DNA of 64,000 nt. Origin: JAIPEI01 sp964443135. GTDB taxonomy: Bacteria > Desulfobacterota > DSM-4660 > Desulfatiglandales > HGW-15. This document shows, piece after piece, positions 15,223-23,828 of this stretch (position 1 is its first letter; each line of letters starts with the position of its first letter). The notes below the pieces were generated by a model. That model saw nothing but the letters and a program-made list of their open reading frames with translations, did no database searches and was not told where the DNA came from. A program made the position numbers and the translations under genes. The DNA lies in NCBI GenBank assembly GCA_964443135.1, contig CAYUBQ010000004.1:52117-116116 (forward strand), in the 5' to 3' direction.

Positions 15223-15356
15223 TGGTGAGACGGGTAAAGGGATCCTTGTTTTTCTTCCTTGTTCTGTTCTCGGTTTTCACCGTTCCGGTGCACCCACGGC
15301 CGGGGGTTGCGATCCTGCAGGCCGCCGTCGATCTCCCGGAGCTCGCCCATGACTGA
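15222..15356 (+). CDS. 44-residue exported or membrane peptide
   Basis: A short frame, MVRRVKGSLFFFLVLFSVFTV then VHPRPGVAILQAAVDLPELAHD. Its ATG overlaps the stop of the preceding gene (TGATG) and has GAGGAGG three bases upstream. Its stop overlaps the start of the next gene. The N-terminus looks like a signal peptide or single membrane helix. Tight coupling on both sides and a good ribosome site support translation. No family is recognised; it could be only a coupling leader. Confidence 0.4.
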   Translation: MVRRVKGSLFFFLVLFSVFTVPVHPRPGVAILQAAVDLPELAHD

Positions 15357-15840
15357 CGTGCTCGCCTTCCTGGATCGATCCGGCATTCCTTACGAGCGAC
15401 ACGACCATGCCCCGGTCTACACGGTGGAGGAGGCGCTGCGGTACGTGCCGCGGCTCCCCGGCGCCAAGCTGAAGAACCTGTTCCTGTGCGACCGGAAGGG
15501 GCGGCGGCATTTCCTGGTGGCGGTGGGTTTCGACAAACGCGTGGACCTGAAGGGCCTGGCCCGGGGTCTGGAGGTGCCCCATCTCCGATTCGGCTCTCCC
15601 GGGAGGTTGTGGGAGACGCTCGCCCTCGATCCGGGTTCGGTCTCTTTGCTGGGCGTGATCAACGACGCGGAGGGGGCGGTGGAGGTGGTGATCGACCGGG
15701 CCGTCTGGGAGCACGACGCCTTTCAGTGCCATCCCCTCGTGAACACGAGCACGCTGGTCGTCGCAAAACAGGACATGGAGCGGTTTTTCGCCCTGACCGG
15801 ACACAGGCCCCGGGTCCTGGACGTTCCCGGCGAGGGATGA
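15349..15840 (+). CDS. YbaK/ProX-type aminoacyl-tRNA deacylase
   Basis: A 163-residue single-domain editing protein. It has the family pattern YERHDHAPVYTVEEAL, the active-site KNLFLCDRKGRRHFLVAV, and SLLGVINDAEGAVEVVID. ProX/PrdX proteins hydrolyse misacylated Ala-tRNA-Pro in trans and are often free-standing like this one. ATG at 15349 has CGGAG 7 bases before and overlaps the previous small frame. Confidence 0.88.
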   Translation: MTDVLAFLDRSGIPYERHDHAPVYTVEEALRYVPRLPGAKLKNLFLCDRKGRRHFLVAVGFDKRVDLKGLARGLEVPHLRFGSPGRLWETLALDPGSVSLLGVINDAEGAVEVVIDRAVWEHDAFQCHPLVNTSTLVVAKQDMERFFALTGHRPRVLDVPGEG

Positions 15841-15860
15841 GCCCCGGAGCCGGCGGGAGG

Positions 15861-16136
15861 TCAGCCGCCTTCCTTTGCGCGGCGGTTCAACCGGTAGGCG
15901 AAGGCCAGGACCTCGGCCACGACCTGGTAGAGCTCCGGAGGGATCTCCTCGTCGAAGTCGAGCTGGATCAGCGCCCCGACGAGGTCCGGGTCCTCGCTGA
16001 GGGGCACCCCCCCTTCGCGGGCGAGCTCGATGATGCGGTCGGCCACCCGTCCCCGTCCCTTGGCCGTGACCCTGGGGGCCCCGTCCTTGCCGGGTTCGTA
16101 CTTGAGTGCGACCGCCTTCTTCAGCTTGTCCAGCAT
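15861..16136 (-). CDS. free-standing FlhB C-terminal domain protein (YlqH/FhlB type)
   Basis: A 91-residue protein matching only the cytoplasmic tail of FlhB: VALKYEPGKDGAPRVTAKGRGRVADRIIELAREGGVPLSEDPDLVGALIQLDFDEEIPPELYQVVAEVLAFAYRLN. The NPTH cleavage motif and membrane part are absent, so it begins where cleaved FlhB-C begins. In Bacillus the equivalent ylqH follows ylqG, exactly as here, and in Salmonella detached FlhB-C stays bound to FlhB-N. Function of the paralogs is unclear. Its start overlaps the stop of the FliK-like gene (TGATG). Last gene of the motA operon. Confidence 0.88.
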   Translation of the reverse strand: MLDKLKKAVALKYEPGKDGAPRVTAKGRGRVADRIIELAREGGVPLSEDPDLVGALIQLDFDEEIPPELYQVVAEVLAFAYRLNRRAKEGG

Positions 16137-17239
16137 CAGAACACCACGTCCACGGCACCGGACAACGAAGCGGAGTCGAAAAAGGGCGTCCACTCGGTGT
16201 CGTCCTCACGCCGTGCCCGACAGGTGATCGTGCCCGTGTCGAGCCCCGAGGAACCGATGCGCTCCCGGAGCTCCTCGAGATGGTCGCCGACGAGATCCGC
16301 CGTCTCCTTGTCCTCCACCAGGATGCGCAGGCTCACGACCGAACGGTTCAGGGAGACGGCCACGTCCACGCGCCCCAGCCGGGTGAAGTCCAGGGTGAGG
16401 GAAAGAGAGTATTCCTCCTCGCCATCGCTGGCCTTTCGTGCGAACAGCTCACCGCCCCGGAAATCGCCGTCGGGGTGGCCGGGAATGAACCAGAACCAGC
16501 CCAGCCCTTCCTTCCAGGCCGTCAGGTTGAGCATCTGGTCCTGTTGAACCATGTTCAGCGCCCGGTCGACCCGGCGCGCCAGGCCGAGGGCGGTTGGATC
16601 CTCGGCGGAGCCCTCACCCAGGGCCGCCTTCAGGGCGAGCAGGATTCCCTTGAGATCCGTGGACCCGAGCCTCCGCAGCGGCGTGTCGCCTCCCTCGAGC
16701 AGAAACCGGGCTGCGCGGGCCTCGAAAAAGAGACCGGATTCCCGGAGCTGCCGGGCCAGCCAGTCCACGCCTTTCCCTTCGGGGGTCCGGTACACCATGG
16801 CGGGCATGCGGTCCCGCAGAAGGCCCAGCAGGCCGCGGACGGGCTCGCCGACGTGCCGGTCCTCCGCCCCCGCGACGAGGGACCCGAGAAGCCGCCCCAG
16901 CCCCGCGCGGGCTGATCGCCCCGAGGCCCAGAGCCGGACCGCCGAGGTCTGCTCATCCCGGGCTCCCCCGACCACCCTGAGCAGGATGCGCTCGCCTGCG
17001 GCACGCACCTGGAACAAATGGTTCTCTCCCGCCTGGAGCGGGCGGGTCGTGAAGGCCGAGAATTTCGTACCCCGTGCCAGGATGAGGACGTCTCCTTCGG
17101 CTCTGGCTTCGACGACCGTGCCGCGAAAGGTTTCCCCCGGCGTGAACCGGAGGCTCGACGTTCCGGAAGGGTTCCGGGAAGGGGAGTTCTGGTTCAGGAT
17201 GGGGGGCAGGTCTCGAAGCATGTCGTGTCGGCCGGTCAA
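16136..17239 (-). CDS. FliK-like protein (YlqG type)
   Basis: A protein of about 367 residues. Its C-terminal 120 residues carry a FliK-C-like fold (YSLSLTLDFTRLGRVDVAVSLNRSVVSLRILVEDKETADLVGDHLEELRERI). An N-terminal beta-rich segment (TPGETFRGTVVEARAEGDVLILARGTKFSAF) matches the flagellar hook-length family. It is a second FliK-like protein besides that at 33239-35074. Its partner is the FlhB-C paralog just downstream. TTG at 17239 or ATG at 17221 could be the start; neither has a strong ribosome site. Confidence 0.7.
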   Translation of the reverse strand: MTGRHDMLRDLPPILNQNSPSRNPSGTSSLRFTPGETFRGTVVEARAEGDVLILARGTKFSAFTTRPLQAGENHLFQVRAAGERILLRVVGGARDEQTSAVRLWASGRSARAGLGRLLGSLVAGAEDRHVGEPVRGLLGLLRDRMPAMVYRTPEGKGVDWLARQLRESGLFFEARAARFLLEGGDTPLRRLGSTDLKGILLALKAALGEGSAEDPTALGLARRVDRALNMVQQDQMLNLTAWKEGLGWFWFIPGHPDGDFRGGELFARKASDGEEEYSLSLTLDFTRLGRVDVAVSLNRSVVSLRILVEDKETADLVGDHLEELRERIGSSGLDTGTITCRARREDDTEWTPFFDSASLSGAVDVVF

Positions 17240-17280
17240 AAGGTCCGGGTCCGCTCAGGAGAAGAGGGGGGATCCAGGGG

Positions 17281-17754
17281 TCACGGATGCGCGGTGCGGC
17301 CCCCGAGCTTGAGAAACAGCTCGATCTCCCCCACGGATACCTCCAGGCGCCGGGCCACTTCCTCCTTGGACAACCCCTTGTCCAGCAGGGTTCGAATGGA
17401 CGCGCGCGTGCCGGTCTGCTCCTTCGGGGCAATCCGATCCCGGTTGGATGTCGATTCCGTTCTCTCGCACAGCCCGTTGAGCTGCTCGTAGCGGCGATCC
17501 GCGCGCTCCAGGGTCTCGTCCAGCCTCCCCAACAGGCGCCGGGTGAGCTCCCGTTTTTCCTCCAGGTTGCCCTCGAGCTCGCGGGTGATGTCCCGCATTT
17601 CCGAAAGAATCTCCTCGGACTTTCGAAGCGCCTCGTCCTGGGCCTCGGCGTCGCGGGTCCGGCGTCGATTCCCGGCCACGATCAACCAAAGCAGGACTCC
17701 GACCAGCAGGGCGTCGACGGCGATCTGTCCAACAATCCAGAGTTGAATGTTCAT
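17281..17754 (-). CDS. SwrB/DUF6115-like membrane coiled-coil protein
   Basis: A 157-residue protein with one N-terminal membrane helix (about 5-27), a long charged coiled coil (about 30-95), and a C-terminal helix-turn-helix-like end (IRTLLDKGLSKEEVARRLEVSVGEIELFLKL). This architecture matches SwrB of Bacillus and DUF2802/DUF6115 proteins found beside fliA or the FliK-like gene. SwrB promotes assembly of the export apparatus; whether this protein does so is inference. ATG at 17754 begins the helix directly. Confidence 0.6.
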   Translation of the reverse strand: MNIQLWIVGQIAVDALLVGVLLWLIVAGNRRRTRDAEAQDEALRKSEEILSEMRDITRELEGNLEEKRELTRRLLGRLDETLERADRRYEQLNGLCERTESTSNRDRIAPKEQTGTRASIRTLLDKGLSKEEVARRLEVSVGEIELFLKLGGRTAHP

Positions 17755-17789
17755 GGTTGTTTGCAGGCCTTCCGCGGCAAGGAGGAGCG

Positions 17790-18074
17790 CTAGATGATCA
17801 GATCGATCTTGTGGTTGCGCGATTTCTTGAACACGCCCGAACCGTAGCTCGAGGGCTCGCCCCTGTCTCCCGCCGTCTCGATCTCCTCGATCTCGACCGT
17901 CCCATTTTCCTCCCGATCGCCGGCGTTATCGCGGTTCTCCTCCTCTTTTCGATACCGCTTCGGTCTCTTCCCGGCCGGCCGGTCCCCGGGCTTCTGCTCC
18001 CGGGGAGATTTCCAGACCCGGCTGGACGTGGGGCTCACGGGCGAGGCGCCGCCGAGCCTGGATACATCGTTCAT
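17790..18074 (-). CDS. hypothetical 94-residue protein
   Basis: A very hydrophilic protein rich in Lys, Arg and Glu, probably disordered, ending NHKIDLII. Similar short proteins with hydrophobic IDL-type tails sit at this place in related flagellar clusters, but I recognise no domain. It lies in line with its neighbours (35 bases before the next gene, 91 after the FliL-like gene). Coding is supported by position rather than by motif. Confidence 0.5.
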   Translation of the reverse strand: MNDVSRLGGASPVSPTSSRVWKSPREQKPGDRPAGKRPKRYRKEEENRDNAGDREENGTVEIEEIETAGDRGEPSSYGSGVFKKSRNHKIDLII

Positions 18075-18165
18075 GACGGACCTCCATTGCTTGGTCGCCG
18101 AAGGCGTCGTCTTTGGCAGCAGCGGGAGCGGTCGAGATCCAGGCGAGCAAGGTCCGTTTCCGATT

Positions 18166-18756
18166 TCAGACGATGAAGATGCCGGTGACGACGACGCGAA
18201 GCTCCTCGGGGCGGAGGAGCTCCTCCAGAATTTTTCGAGCCTCCGTGCGAACCGTCAGACTCATGCCCCGCATGTGCTCCCCTTCGGCGGCAAGCTCGGT
18301 CAACCGGAGATACAGGCGATCCCGGACCCGGGTTTCCAGACTCCGAAAACGGCTCGAGGAGGGCCGATCCCAGGTCACGCACAAGCTCACCCTGGCCATC
18401 TGCCCGTCCTTCCCCGGGGGAAGCGGGACGTAAAAAGGCGCCAGCTCCTGTTCGACGAGTCGATCGGGCGCCCCGGCGTCCCGGACCGAAGCGAACAGAG
18501 GGTCGGCCGGCCTCCCGGGTGTGTCGCTCGGTGGGGAAGGGAACATGAGCCGGGCCGCAGTCCCTCCGAGCACCAGGATCAGAACCCCCGCCAGTCCCCC
18601 GAGGATCGCGGCCCGGTGAGCGCCGAGCCGGGCGAAAAGACCGTGCGACGGGCCGGTTGCGGCCCGTCGCTCTTCCGAATCATCCGGATCGGCGCTGCCC
18701 GAGCCTTCCGTCGGCTGGATCGTCGACCCTTCTACTGTCTCTTCCGGAGAATTCAT
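18166..18756 (-). CDS. second FliL-like protein
   Basis: A 196-residue protein with a polar cytoplasmic N-terminus, one membrane helix (about 50-72) and a periplasmic domain. The end EGEHMRGMSLTVRTEARKILEELLRPEELRVVVTGIFIV matches the FliL C-terminus, which forms rings around stator units. The canonical fliL is at 28815-29315; this copy is more divergent and sits just after fliA. Possible stator or basal-body accessory. Confidence 0.65.
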   Translation of the reverse strand: MNSPEETVEGSTIQPTEGSGSADPDDSEERRAATGPSHGLFARLGAHRAAILGGLAGVLILVLGGTAARLMFPSPPSDTPGRPADPLFASVRDAGAPDRLVEQELAPFYVPLPPGKDGQMARVSLCVTWDRPSSSRFRSLETRVRDRLYLRLTELAAEGEHMRGMSLTVRTEARKILEELLRPEELRVVVTGIFIV

Positions 18757-18799
18757 GAATCGGTGTCACCTCCCGCGCGTCCTTTGTTCCCCTGGGAGA

Positions 18800-19600
18800 T
18801 CACGCGTCTCCGAGCTCGAAGTACCCCCTGAGCGCTCCCCGCAGTCTCAGGACGGCCTTGGTGTGCAGCTGGGAGATGCGGGACTCCGTGTAGTCCATGA
18901 CCTCCCCGATCTCCTTCATGGTCAGCTCCTCGTAGTAGTAGAGGGATACGATCGTACGTTCCTTCTTGGGCAGATTCTCGATGGCCTCTGCGATGATGTC
19001 GCGGATCTCGGTCAGATCCAGGGAATCGGACGGGTTGCCGGGGACCAGCTCCGCGGGGGCCCTCCCCGGTCGGTGGTCCGTCCCCCCGGCGGGGAGGATC
19101 CGGCCGAACTCGTCCTCGCTGATGACGGAGATCCCGCGGGTCTCCTCGAGAAGTTCGTAGAAGGCCTCCATGTCGATGCCGAGCTCCCGGGCCACCTCCT
19201 CGTCCGTGGCCGGCCTCATGGTCTCGTTTTCCACCTTGGCGAAGGCGGCCTCGAGCCTCCGGGCGTTCCGCCGCACGGACCTGGGCACCCAGTCCATGGC
19301 CCGAAGCTCGTCCAGCATGGACCCTCGGATGCGGAACTCGGCATAGGACTTGAAGGCCACGCCCTTGTCCTCGTTGAACTTGTCCACCGCGTCCAGCAGG
19401 CCCATGATGCCGGCGCTCACGAGATCCTCCTGGCTCACGTGTTGGGGAAGGCGCATGCCCAGTCGTCCCGCGATCGTCTTGACCAGGGGTGCGTACTGCA
19501 GGATGAGCTTCTCCCGCTCGTCGGGGGAGAGTTCCGGCGGCTTCCCGGGAGGCGAGGCCTGGCTGTACCGTTTCAGTTTGTTCGTGGCCGGGTTCGGCAT
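18800..19600 (-). CDS. fliA: FliA, sigma-28 factor
   Basis: A 266-residue FliA/WhiG sigma factor with region 2 (LVSAGIMGLLDAVDKFNEDKGVAFKSYAEFRIRGSMLDELRAMDWVPRSVRR), region 3 (ATDEEVARELGI) and region 4 (IENLPKKERTIVSLYYYEELTMKEIGEVMDYTESRISQLHTKAVLRLR). It directs late flagellar and chemotaxis transcription and is held by FlgM (1336-1656). It follows flhG by 13 bases, the usual flhF-flhG-fliA order. Confidence 0.97.
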   Translation of the reverse strand: MPNPATNKLKRYSQASPPGKPPELSPDEREKLILQYAPLVKTIAGRLGMRLPQHVSQEDLVSAGIMGLLDAVDKFNEDKGVAFKSYAEFRIRGSMLDELRAMDWVPRSVRRNARRLEAAFAKVENETMRPATDEEVARELGIDMEAFYELLEETRGISVISEDEFGRILPAGGTDHRPGRAPAELVPGNPSDSLDLTEIRDIIAEAIENLPKKERTIVSLYYYEELTMKEIGEVMDYTESRISQLHTKAVLRLRGALRGYFELGDA

Positions 19601-19613
19601 CTCTTCATCCTGA

Positions 19614-20522
19614 TCAGTGTTCTAGGAACCTCTGCCAGAAGAACCGGATGTCCCCCTCCAGGACCGATTCCCCTTCGCTGGCCATAAGGGCTTTGGCCAC
19701 CTCGAGAAGCCGGCTGCTGGCGGCGGCTTTCGGAAAGCATTCCAGCACGGTGCGCTGCTTCCGGACGGCTGCGGGCATCTGCTTGTCGAAGGGGATCCAT
19801 CCGAGGTAGTCCAGCGACGGGGACCCCAGGAACTGGTCCACCACCAGGCTCAGGTGGCGATAGATCCGTTCGGCCTCGTTGGCGTTCTGCGCCGAGTTGA
19901 CGAGCACCTTGAACCGCTTCTGCTTGTACCGGCTGGTCAGGACCTTGATGAGGGCGTATGCATCCGTGAGAGATGTGGGCTCGTTGGTGACGATCACGAC
20001 CTTTTCCATGGCCGCATAGTTGAAGTACATCACGTTCGAGGAGATCCCGGCCCCCGTGTCGATGAGCAGAACGTCGAAGCGGTCCTTGAGGGCGTCGAGC
20101 TCATCCAGGAGCAGCAGCCGCTGGGTGTTGTCCAGCTCCGTGAGCTCGGGGATGCCCGATGCGGCCGGAAGGAGCTTGAACCCCCCGGGGGCCTGTATCA
20201 GGATCTCCTCGAGCTTCCTTTCCCCCCGGAGGAGGTGATCGATGGTGTACAGCGGGTTCAGGCCGAGCATGACGTCGAGATTGGCCAGACCGAGGTCGGC
20301 ATCGAGCACGAGGACGCGCTGCCTCATTCGACACAGGGCCAGGGCCAGGTTGGCCACGACGCTCGTCTTGCCGACGCCGCCCTTCCCGCTGGTGACCGAG
20401 ATCACGCGGATCCGCCTGGAAGAGCTTTCCCGGTCGGATCGATCCCGGGGCAAGGGCCGGAGCGGCTTATCCTGTGCCATTTGACCCTCGACCAAGGACC
20501 TGAGCCCTGTTGCTTGATCCAT
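19614..20522 (-). CDS. flhG: FlhG (FleN/YlxH) MinD-like ATPase
   Basis: A 302-residue ParA/MinD-family ATPase with a deviant Walker A (VTSGKGGVGKTS, about 44-54), VLDADLGLANLDVMLGL and LLIDTGAGIS. FlhG limits flagellar number and in Pseudomonas antagonises FleQ, relevant because a FleQ-like activator is encoded at 42741-44135. The start is taken as ATG 20522; ATG 20480, behind GAGGG, is possible. Either start overlaps the flhF end, by 56 or 14 bases. A DQATGL-like N-terminus that activates FlhF in this family favours 20522. Confidence 0.93.
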   Translation of the reverse strand: MDQATGLRSLVEGQMAQDKPLRPLPRDRSDRESSSRRIRVISVTSGKGGVGKTSVVANLALALCRMRQRVLVLDADLGLANLDVMLGLNPLYTIDHLLRGERKLEEILIQAPGGFKLLPAASGIPELTELDNTQRLLLLDELDALKDRFDVLLIDTGAGISSNVMYFNYAAMEKVVIVTNEPTSLTDAYALIKVLTSRYKQKRFKVLVNSAQNANEAERIYRHLSLVVDQFLGSPSLDYLGWIPFDKQMPAAVRKQRTVLECFPKAAASSRLLEVAKALMASEGESVLEGDIRFFWQRFLEH

Positions 20523-21678
20523 GTTCCGTTTCCTCGTCTGCATCTCCGGACGGAGATCGCACTGCGATTTTCGACGCGCCGAGCATCAGCTTTGCCAGCC
20601 GTTTCCTCGTGGCGACCTCGATGTCCTCGGGTACCTGCTGTCCGGTCGTGAAATACGATACAGGCTTCCGCCCGGCGGCCAGAAAGTTGAGCATCGCCGA
20701 GGCTTCCACCACTTCATCCAGCTTGGTGAAGATGTAGCTCTTGAAAGGAATGCGTCCGAACTGCTCGCGGGCGCGCAGGAGATTTCCGTAGTCGGTGGTG
20801 GCGCTGAGCACGAGGAAATGGTGCACGTCCTCACGGTGCCCGAAGAGCCGGACGAGCTCTTCGATGTCTTCCTCCTGGTTGGGGCTTCGTCCGGCCGTGT
20901 CGATGAGAATCAGGCCGGCGTCCCGGTTTCGTCGAATGGCGTCGTCCAGCTCGGTCCTGCCCGAGGCCACGTGCACCGGAACGCCCATGATCCGGCCGTA
21001 GGTCTGAAGCTGGCTGACGGCCGCGATCCGGAAGGTGTCCAGCGTGATCAGGGCCGTCCTCATGCCCTGCTTGACCGCGCGCAGGGCCGCCAGCTTGGCC
21101 AGCGTGGTCGTCTTGCCCACCCCCGTCGGACCGATGAAGCCGTAGATCTCCTGCGTGTCGGAACGCTTTTTCGGCGCTGCCACGGAAACCCTGCGAAGGA
21201 TTCGGGAAAGGGACTCTTGAAGCAGCTCGGTCTCGCTCCCTCCGTTTCCGGGCCCCCCGCTCCGGTAGCATTCGGTCAGGATGTCGTCGACGATCTCGGG
21301 CTTCAGGCCGAAGGACTGAAAATGTCCGTGCATGGAGCGGATGAAGCGGTTGTAGTAGAGCTCGGGGGACAGCTCCCGCTTGGAATCGGTGCTCAGGAGG
21401 GCGGCCTTGATGTCCCTCAGCTCCCTTTCCAGGGCTTCCCAACGCTCCGTCACGGCTTCCCGGTCCGGGAGGTCCCCGCCCTTTCCGCGGGTCGTGACCT
21501 CCGGTGCGGTGTAGTCCACCGCCGCAGTGACCTCCACGCGCTTTCGGCCCTTCTCCGGGCCGTCGTCCGGGGGTGCCAGGGTCCTCGTTCGGAGAATAAC
21601 TACATCCGGTCCCATCTCCTTCTTGACCAGCCGCAGGGCTTCCCCGTTGCTTTCGGCTATGAATCGCTTGATGTTCAT
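20467..21678 (-). CDS. flhF: FlhF, SRP-like GTPase for flagellar placement
   Basis: A 403-residue protein. An N-terminal basic segment (MNIKRFIAESNGEALRLVKKEMGPDVVIL) precedes an NG GTPase domain (about 180-375) with G1 GPTGVGKTTT, DTFRIAA, DTAGR and TKLDE. FlhF marks the pole or site for basal-body assembly; FlhG stimulates its GTPase. Its ATG overlaps the flhA stop by four bases, and its C-terminal tail runs into flhG. Confidence 0.96.
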   Translation of the reverse strand: MNIKRFIAESNGEALRLVKKEMGPDVVILRTRTLAPPDDGPEKGRKRVEVTAAVDYTAPEVTTRGKGGDLPDREAVTERWEALERELRDIKAALLSTDSKRELSPELYYNRFIRSMHGHFQSFGLKPEIVDDILTECYRSGGPGNGGSETELLQESLSRILRRVSVAAPKKRSDTQEIYGFIGPTGVGKTTTLAKLAALRAVKQGMRTALITLDTFRIAAVSQLQTYGRIMGVPVHVASGRTELDDAIRRNRDAGLILIDTAGRSPNQEEDIEELVRLFGHREDVHHFLVLSATTDYGNLLRAREQFGRIPFKSYIFTKLDEVVEASAMLNFLAAGRKPVSYFTTGQQVPEDIEVATRKRLAKLMLGASKIAVRSPSGDADEETEHGSSNRAQVLGRGSNGTG

Positions 21679-23768
21679 GAGGCCTTGACCCGGATCTCCT
21701 CGACGGTTTCGACCTGCAGGCCGCTCGGGATCTCATTGTAGGAAAGCACGGTCAGGGGGATCTGAAATCGCTCGCAGAGCTTCTTCAGGTGCCGCCGCAC
21801 CGTCGTGGAGCAGAGCATCACGGGCTGCTCCAGCTTCACCGCGGCCCGCTCCAGGCAGTTCTTGACCGCCTCGATGATGTGGTTCGCCTGCCTGGGGTCC
21901 AGGGCGAGATAGGAGCCGTACTCGCTCTGATTGATTCCGGATGCCACGGCCTCCTCGAGGCCTGCGCCCACCGACAGGACCCGAAGCACCCGGTCCTTCC
22001 CGATGTAGGGCCTGGTCAGCGAGCGGGCCAACCGTTGCCGGACGTACTCGGTCAGGAGATCGGTGTCCTTGGTCATGGGAGCATAGTCCGCGAGGGTCTC
22101 CAGGATGGTGAGCATGTCGCGGATGGAAACCTGCTCCCGGACCAGGTTCTGGAGGACCTTCTGGAGCGCGCCCAGGCTGAGGTGGCCGGGCACGAGCTCC
22201 TCCACCACCTTGGGGTTTCTTTCCGCGACGCTGTCGAGGAGTCGCTGAACCTCCTGCCGGCCGAGGAACTCATAGCCGTCCCTGCGCACCAGCTCCGAGA
22301 TGTGGGTCGTGATCACGCTGGGTAGATCGACCACCGTGTATCCGGCGAACTGCGCATCGGATTTCTTGTCCTGAGAGATCCAGATGGCCGGGAGACCGAA
22401 GGCGGGGTCCTTTGTGGCCACCCCCTCGACCTTGGCCTTCACGTCCCCCGGGTCGATGGCCAGAAGATGGTCCATGAGGAGCTCGCCCCGCGCCACCTCG
22501 TTGCCCTTGATACAGACGGCGTACTCGTTGGGCCTGAGCTCCAGGTTGTCCCGGATGTGCAGCGAGGGCATGACGAGACCCATCTCCACGGCGAACTGTC
22601 TTCGGAGCGAGCGAATCCTTTCCAACAGGTTTCCCTGGGTCTTGTTGTCCACCAGGGGAATGAGCCCGTAGCCGATCTCCAGCTCCAGCATGTCCAGTGG
22701 AAGAAGGCTCTCCACCTCCTCGGGGCTCGTCTCCTCGACGGCCCCCTCGATCTCGGCTTCCTCCGCCTCCTGCTTCTGTTTCTGCGCGGCCCCTGTGACG
22801 GCCCGTCCGAAAAAGAAGACCGCCGTGGCGAGAATCATGAAGGGAACGGCCGGCATGCCCGGGGCCAGGCCGAACAGGAAGATGATCCCCGAGGAGAGCA
22901 TGAGGGCGCGCGGGTTCACCCCGAACTGCTGTGCCAGCTCCGTCCCGATGTTGCCCTCGGCGCCCGCCCGGGTGACGAGGATGCCGGCTGCGGTGGAGAT
23001 GACCAGGGCCGGGATCTGGCTCACCAGCCCGTCCCCGATGGTGAGCAGGGTGTAGTTCTGGACCGCCGTGGAGAGATCCAGTCCCATCTGGAGGACGCCG
23101 ATGACGAGTCCGCCGATGATGTTGACCAGAGTGATGATGATCCCCGCGATGGCGTCGCCGCGGACGAACTTGCTCGCGCCGTCCATGGCCCCGTAGAACT
23201 CCGCCTCCTTGGCGATCTCCGAACGGCGCGAGCGGGCCGAGGACTCGTCGATGAGCCCGGCGTTGAGGTCCGCGTCGATGCTCATCTGCTTGCCGGGCAT
23301 GGCGTCCAGGGTGAACCGCGCCGCCACCTCGGCGATGCGCCCCGCGCCCTTGGTGATGACCACGAAGTTGATGACCACCAGGATCACGAAGACCACCAGA
23401 CCCACGGCGGGGTTGCCGCCCACCACGAAGGATCCGAAGCTCTTGATGATCTGTCCGGCGGCCAGGGAGCCGCCGTGACCGTTCAGGAGGATCAGCCTCG
23501 TCGAAGCGATGTTGAGGGAGAGCCGGAACAGCGTCGTCACCAGGAGAAGGGAGGGGAACACCGAAAAGTCCAGGGGACGCACGGCATAGACGGTCAGCAG
23601 GAGCACCATGACCCCGATGGTGATGTTCAGCGCGAGGAGGAGGTCGAGGATGCCGGTCGGAAGGGGGATGATCATGACCATGAGGATGGCCACGATGCCC
23701 AGGGAGATGCCGATGTCCACGTTGGCTCCCATGGGAAACCGCTTCAGAGGCAGCTTGATCGCATCCAT
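21675..23768 (-). CDS. flhA: FlhA export gate protein
   Basis: A 697-residue FlhA of normal size. The N-terminal half has about eight membrane helices and the FHIPEP region (VAARFTLDAMPGKQMSIDADLNAGLIDESSARSRR). The cytoplasmic C-domain starts near 340 and ends in a linker to the ring-forming domain. It forms the nonameric export gate and proton-driven engine of flagellar secretion. It is coupled to flhF by overlap and follows flhB by 60 bases containing a GCGGCC-rich spacer (about 23798-23811). Confidence 0.97.
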   Translation of the reverse strand: MDAIKLPLKRFPMGANVDIGISLGIVAILMVMIIPLPTGILDLLLALNITIGVMVLLLTVYAVRPLDFSVFPSLLLVTTLFRLSLNIASTRLILLNGHGGSLAAGQIIKSFGSFVVGGNPAVGLVVFVILVVINFVVITKGAGRIAEVAARFTLDAMPGKQMSIDADLNAGLIDESSARSRRSEIAKEAEFYGAMDGASKFVRGDAIAGIIITLVNIIGGLVIGVLQMGLDLSTAVQNYTLLTIGDGLVSQIPALVISTAAGILVTRAGAEGNIGTELAQQFGVNPRALMLSSGIIFLFGLAPGMPAVPFMILATAVFFFGRAVTGAAQKQKQEAEEAEIEGAVEETSPEEVESLLPLDMLELEIGYGLIPLVDNKTQGNLLERIRSLRRQFAVEMGLVMPSLHIRDNLELRPNEYAVCIKGNEVARGELLMDHLLAIDPGDVKAKVEGVATKDPAFGLPAIWISQDKKSDAQFAGYTVVDLPSVITTHISELVRRDGYEFLGRQEVQRLLDSVAERNPKVVEELVPGHLSLGALQKVLQNLVREQVSIRDMLTILETLADYAPMTKDTDLLTEYVRQRLARSLTRPYIGKDRVLRVLSVGAGLEEAVASGINQSEYGSYLALDPRQANHIIEAVKNCLERAAVKLEQPVMLCSTTVRRHLKKLCERFQIPLTVLSYNEIPSGLQVETVEEIRVKAS

Positions 23769-23828
23769 TCCCGTATCCCTTTCCCGTGCTGTTCGGCCGC
23801 GGCCGCGGCCGCATTTGTCGAGATCCCG

